Below the pieces are notes generated by a model. The model was not told the origin of the DNA. It saw nothing but the letters and a program-made list of their open reading frames with translations, and did no database searches. From Pelobates cultripes (Eukaryota > Chordata > Amphibia > Anura > Pelobatidae): DNA of 64,000 nucleotides. The DNA is taken from positions 359,080,943 to 359,144,942 of the forward strand of contig OW240913.1 of NCBI GenBank assembly GCA_933207985.1, written 5' to 3'. Each line of letters begins with the position of its first letter. Position 1 is the stretch's first letter. Below are positions 63,689 through 64,000 of the stretch, in pieces. The position numbers and the translations under genes were made by a program.

Positions 63689-64000
63689 GTAAGACGTGAT
63701 GATAAATGTCTGTGTATATGTTTATGTATATAATATGTTAATTTCATTTTTTTTTCTGTCATCATGCATATTGAGTTTTGTAAACACTGACAAGGTTATG
63801 GCATTACAAAAATAAAAACCTTAGATAATATACGAGTTGTTGCCTTCATCAAACACAAACAATCTGAGTACTGCAGAGAGAACCGACGACTTGTGGCGCA
63901 TGACTGAGAGGTGGTTATACGGAACACAGTTATCGCTCACTGCCGTATGGAGAAACTCTGTCAAACCCTATCGTTCGTACTGTCCGAGATTTGCTTTCAA
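63689..64000. other. Start of intron 29
   Basis: No exon recognised. The AAA3 P-loop exon is expected to the right of the window. Confidence 0.6.

Overview
The window is vertebrate nuclear DNA, most likely from a frog. The repeat complement points that way: CR1 and L2 LINEs, an L1 that keeps only ORF1, a Penelope-like element, Tc1 transposons, hAT MITEs, and many TTAA-flanked MITEs of the TTAAAGGRR (T2) type known from Xenopus. The species cannot be named from sequence alone. No bacterial-style operon, CRISPR array, rRNA or tRNA gene was recognised.

One host gene crosses almost the whole window on the + strand. It is an axonemal dynein heavy chain, best matched from remembered family sequence to DNAH14. 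Twenty-nine exons (7239 to 63688) were placed by reading GT/AG splice sites and checking that every junction keeps the reading frame. They encode about 1,660 consecutive residues: part of the N-terminal tail, the linker, AAA1 (Walker A in exon 14, Walker B in exon 16), AAA2 (Walker A in exon 22, Walker B in exon 25) and the approach to AAA3. No in-frame stop was seen. The start of the gene lies left of the window and the rest of the motor lies to the right. Exon numbers used here count only exons inside this window.

Layout: 1-5230 is an old CR1 LINE carrying a nested L1-type insertion. 5231-6170 is an LTR-like stretch plus a Cys-rich coding remnant. 7239-12090 is exon 1 followed by an unusual 83-bp tandem array that copies the exon end and its splice donor, split by a hAT MITE and a CR1. 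12091-18767 holds exons 2-7. Intron 7 (18768-25723) holds T2 MITEs and a Penelope-like element, itself interrupted by a CR1 that contains a small TTAA MITE. 25724-36635 holds exons 8-16 with two L2 LINEs and a large tetranucleotide microsatellite. 36636-49303 holds exons 17-19, another CR1 remnant, a T2 MITE, an LTR-like repeat and an ORF1-only L1. 49304-63688 holds exons 20-29 with minisatellites, a CR1, T2 and TTAA MITEs, two Tc1 elements and a second hAT MITE.

The strongest leads are: (1) the 83-bp array in intron 1, each full unit of which has a polypyrimidine tract, AG, an in-frame 24-nt cassette and a GT donor; (2) a hammerhead-ribozyme-like core in the Penelope element, cut in two by a CR1; (3) a pair of 72-bp TTAA MITEs, one with its empty site visible in related CR1 copies; (4) an extra exon that enlarges a loop in AAA2. 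All four come from reading the sequence; no alignment, folding or expression test was run.
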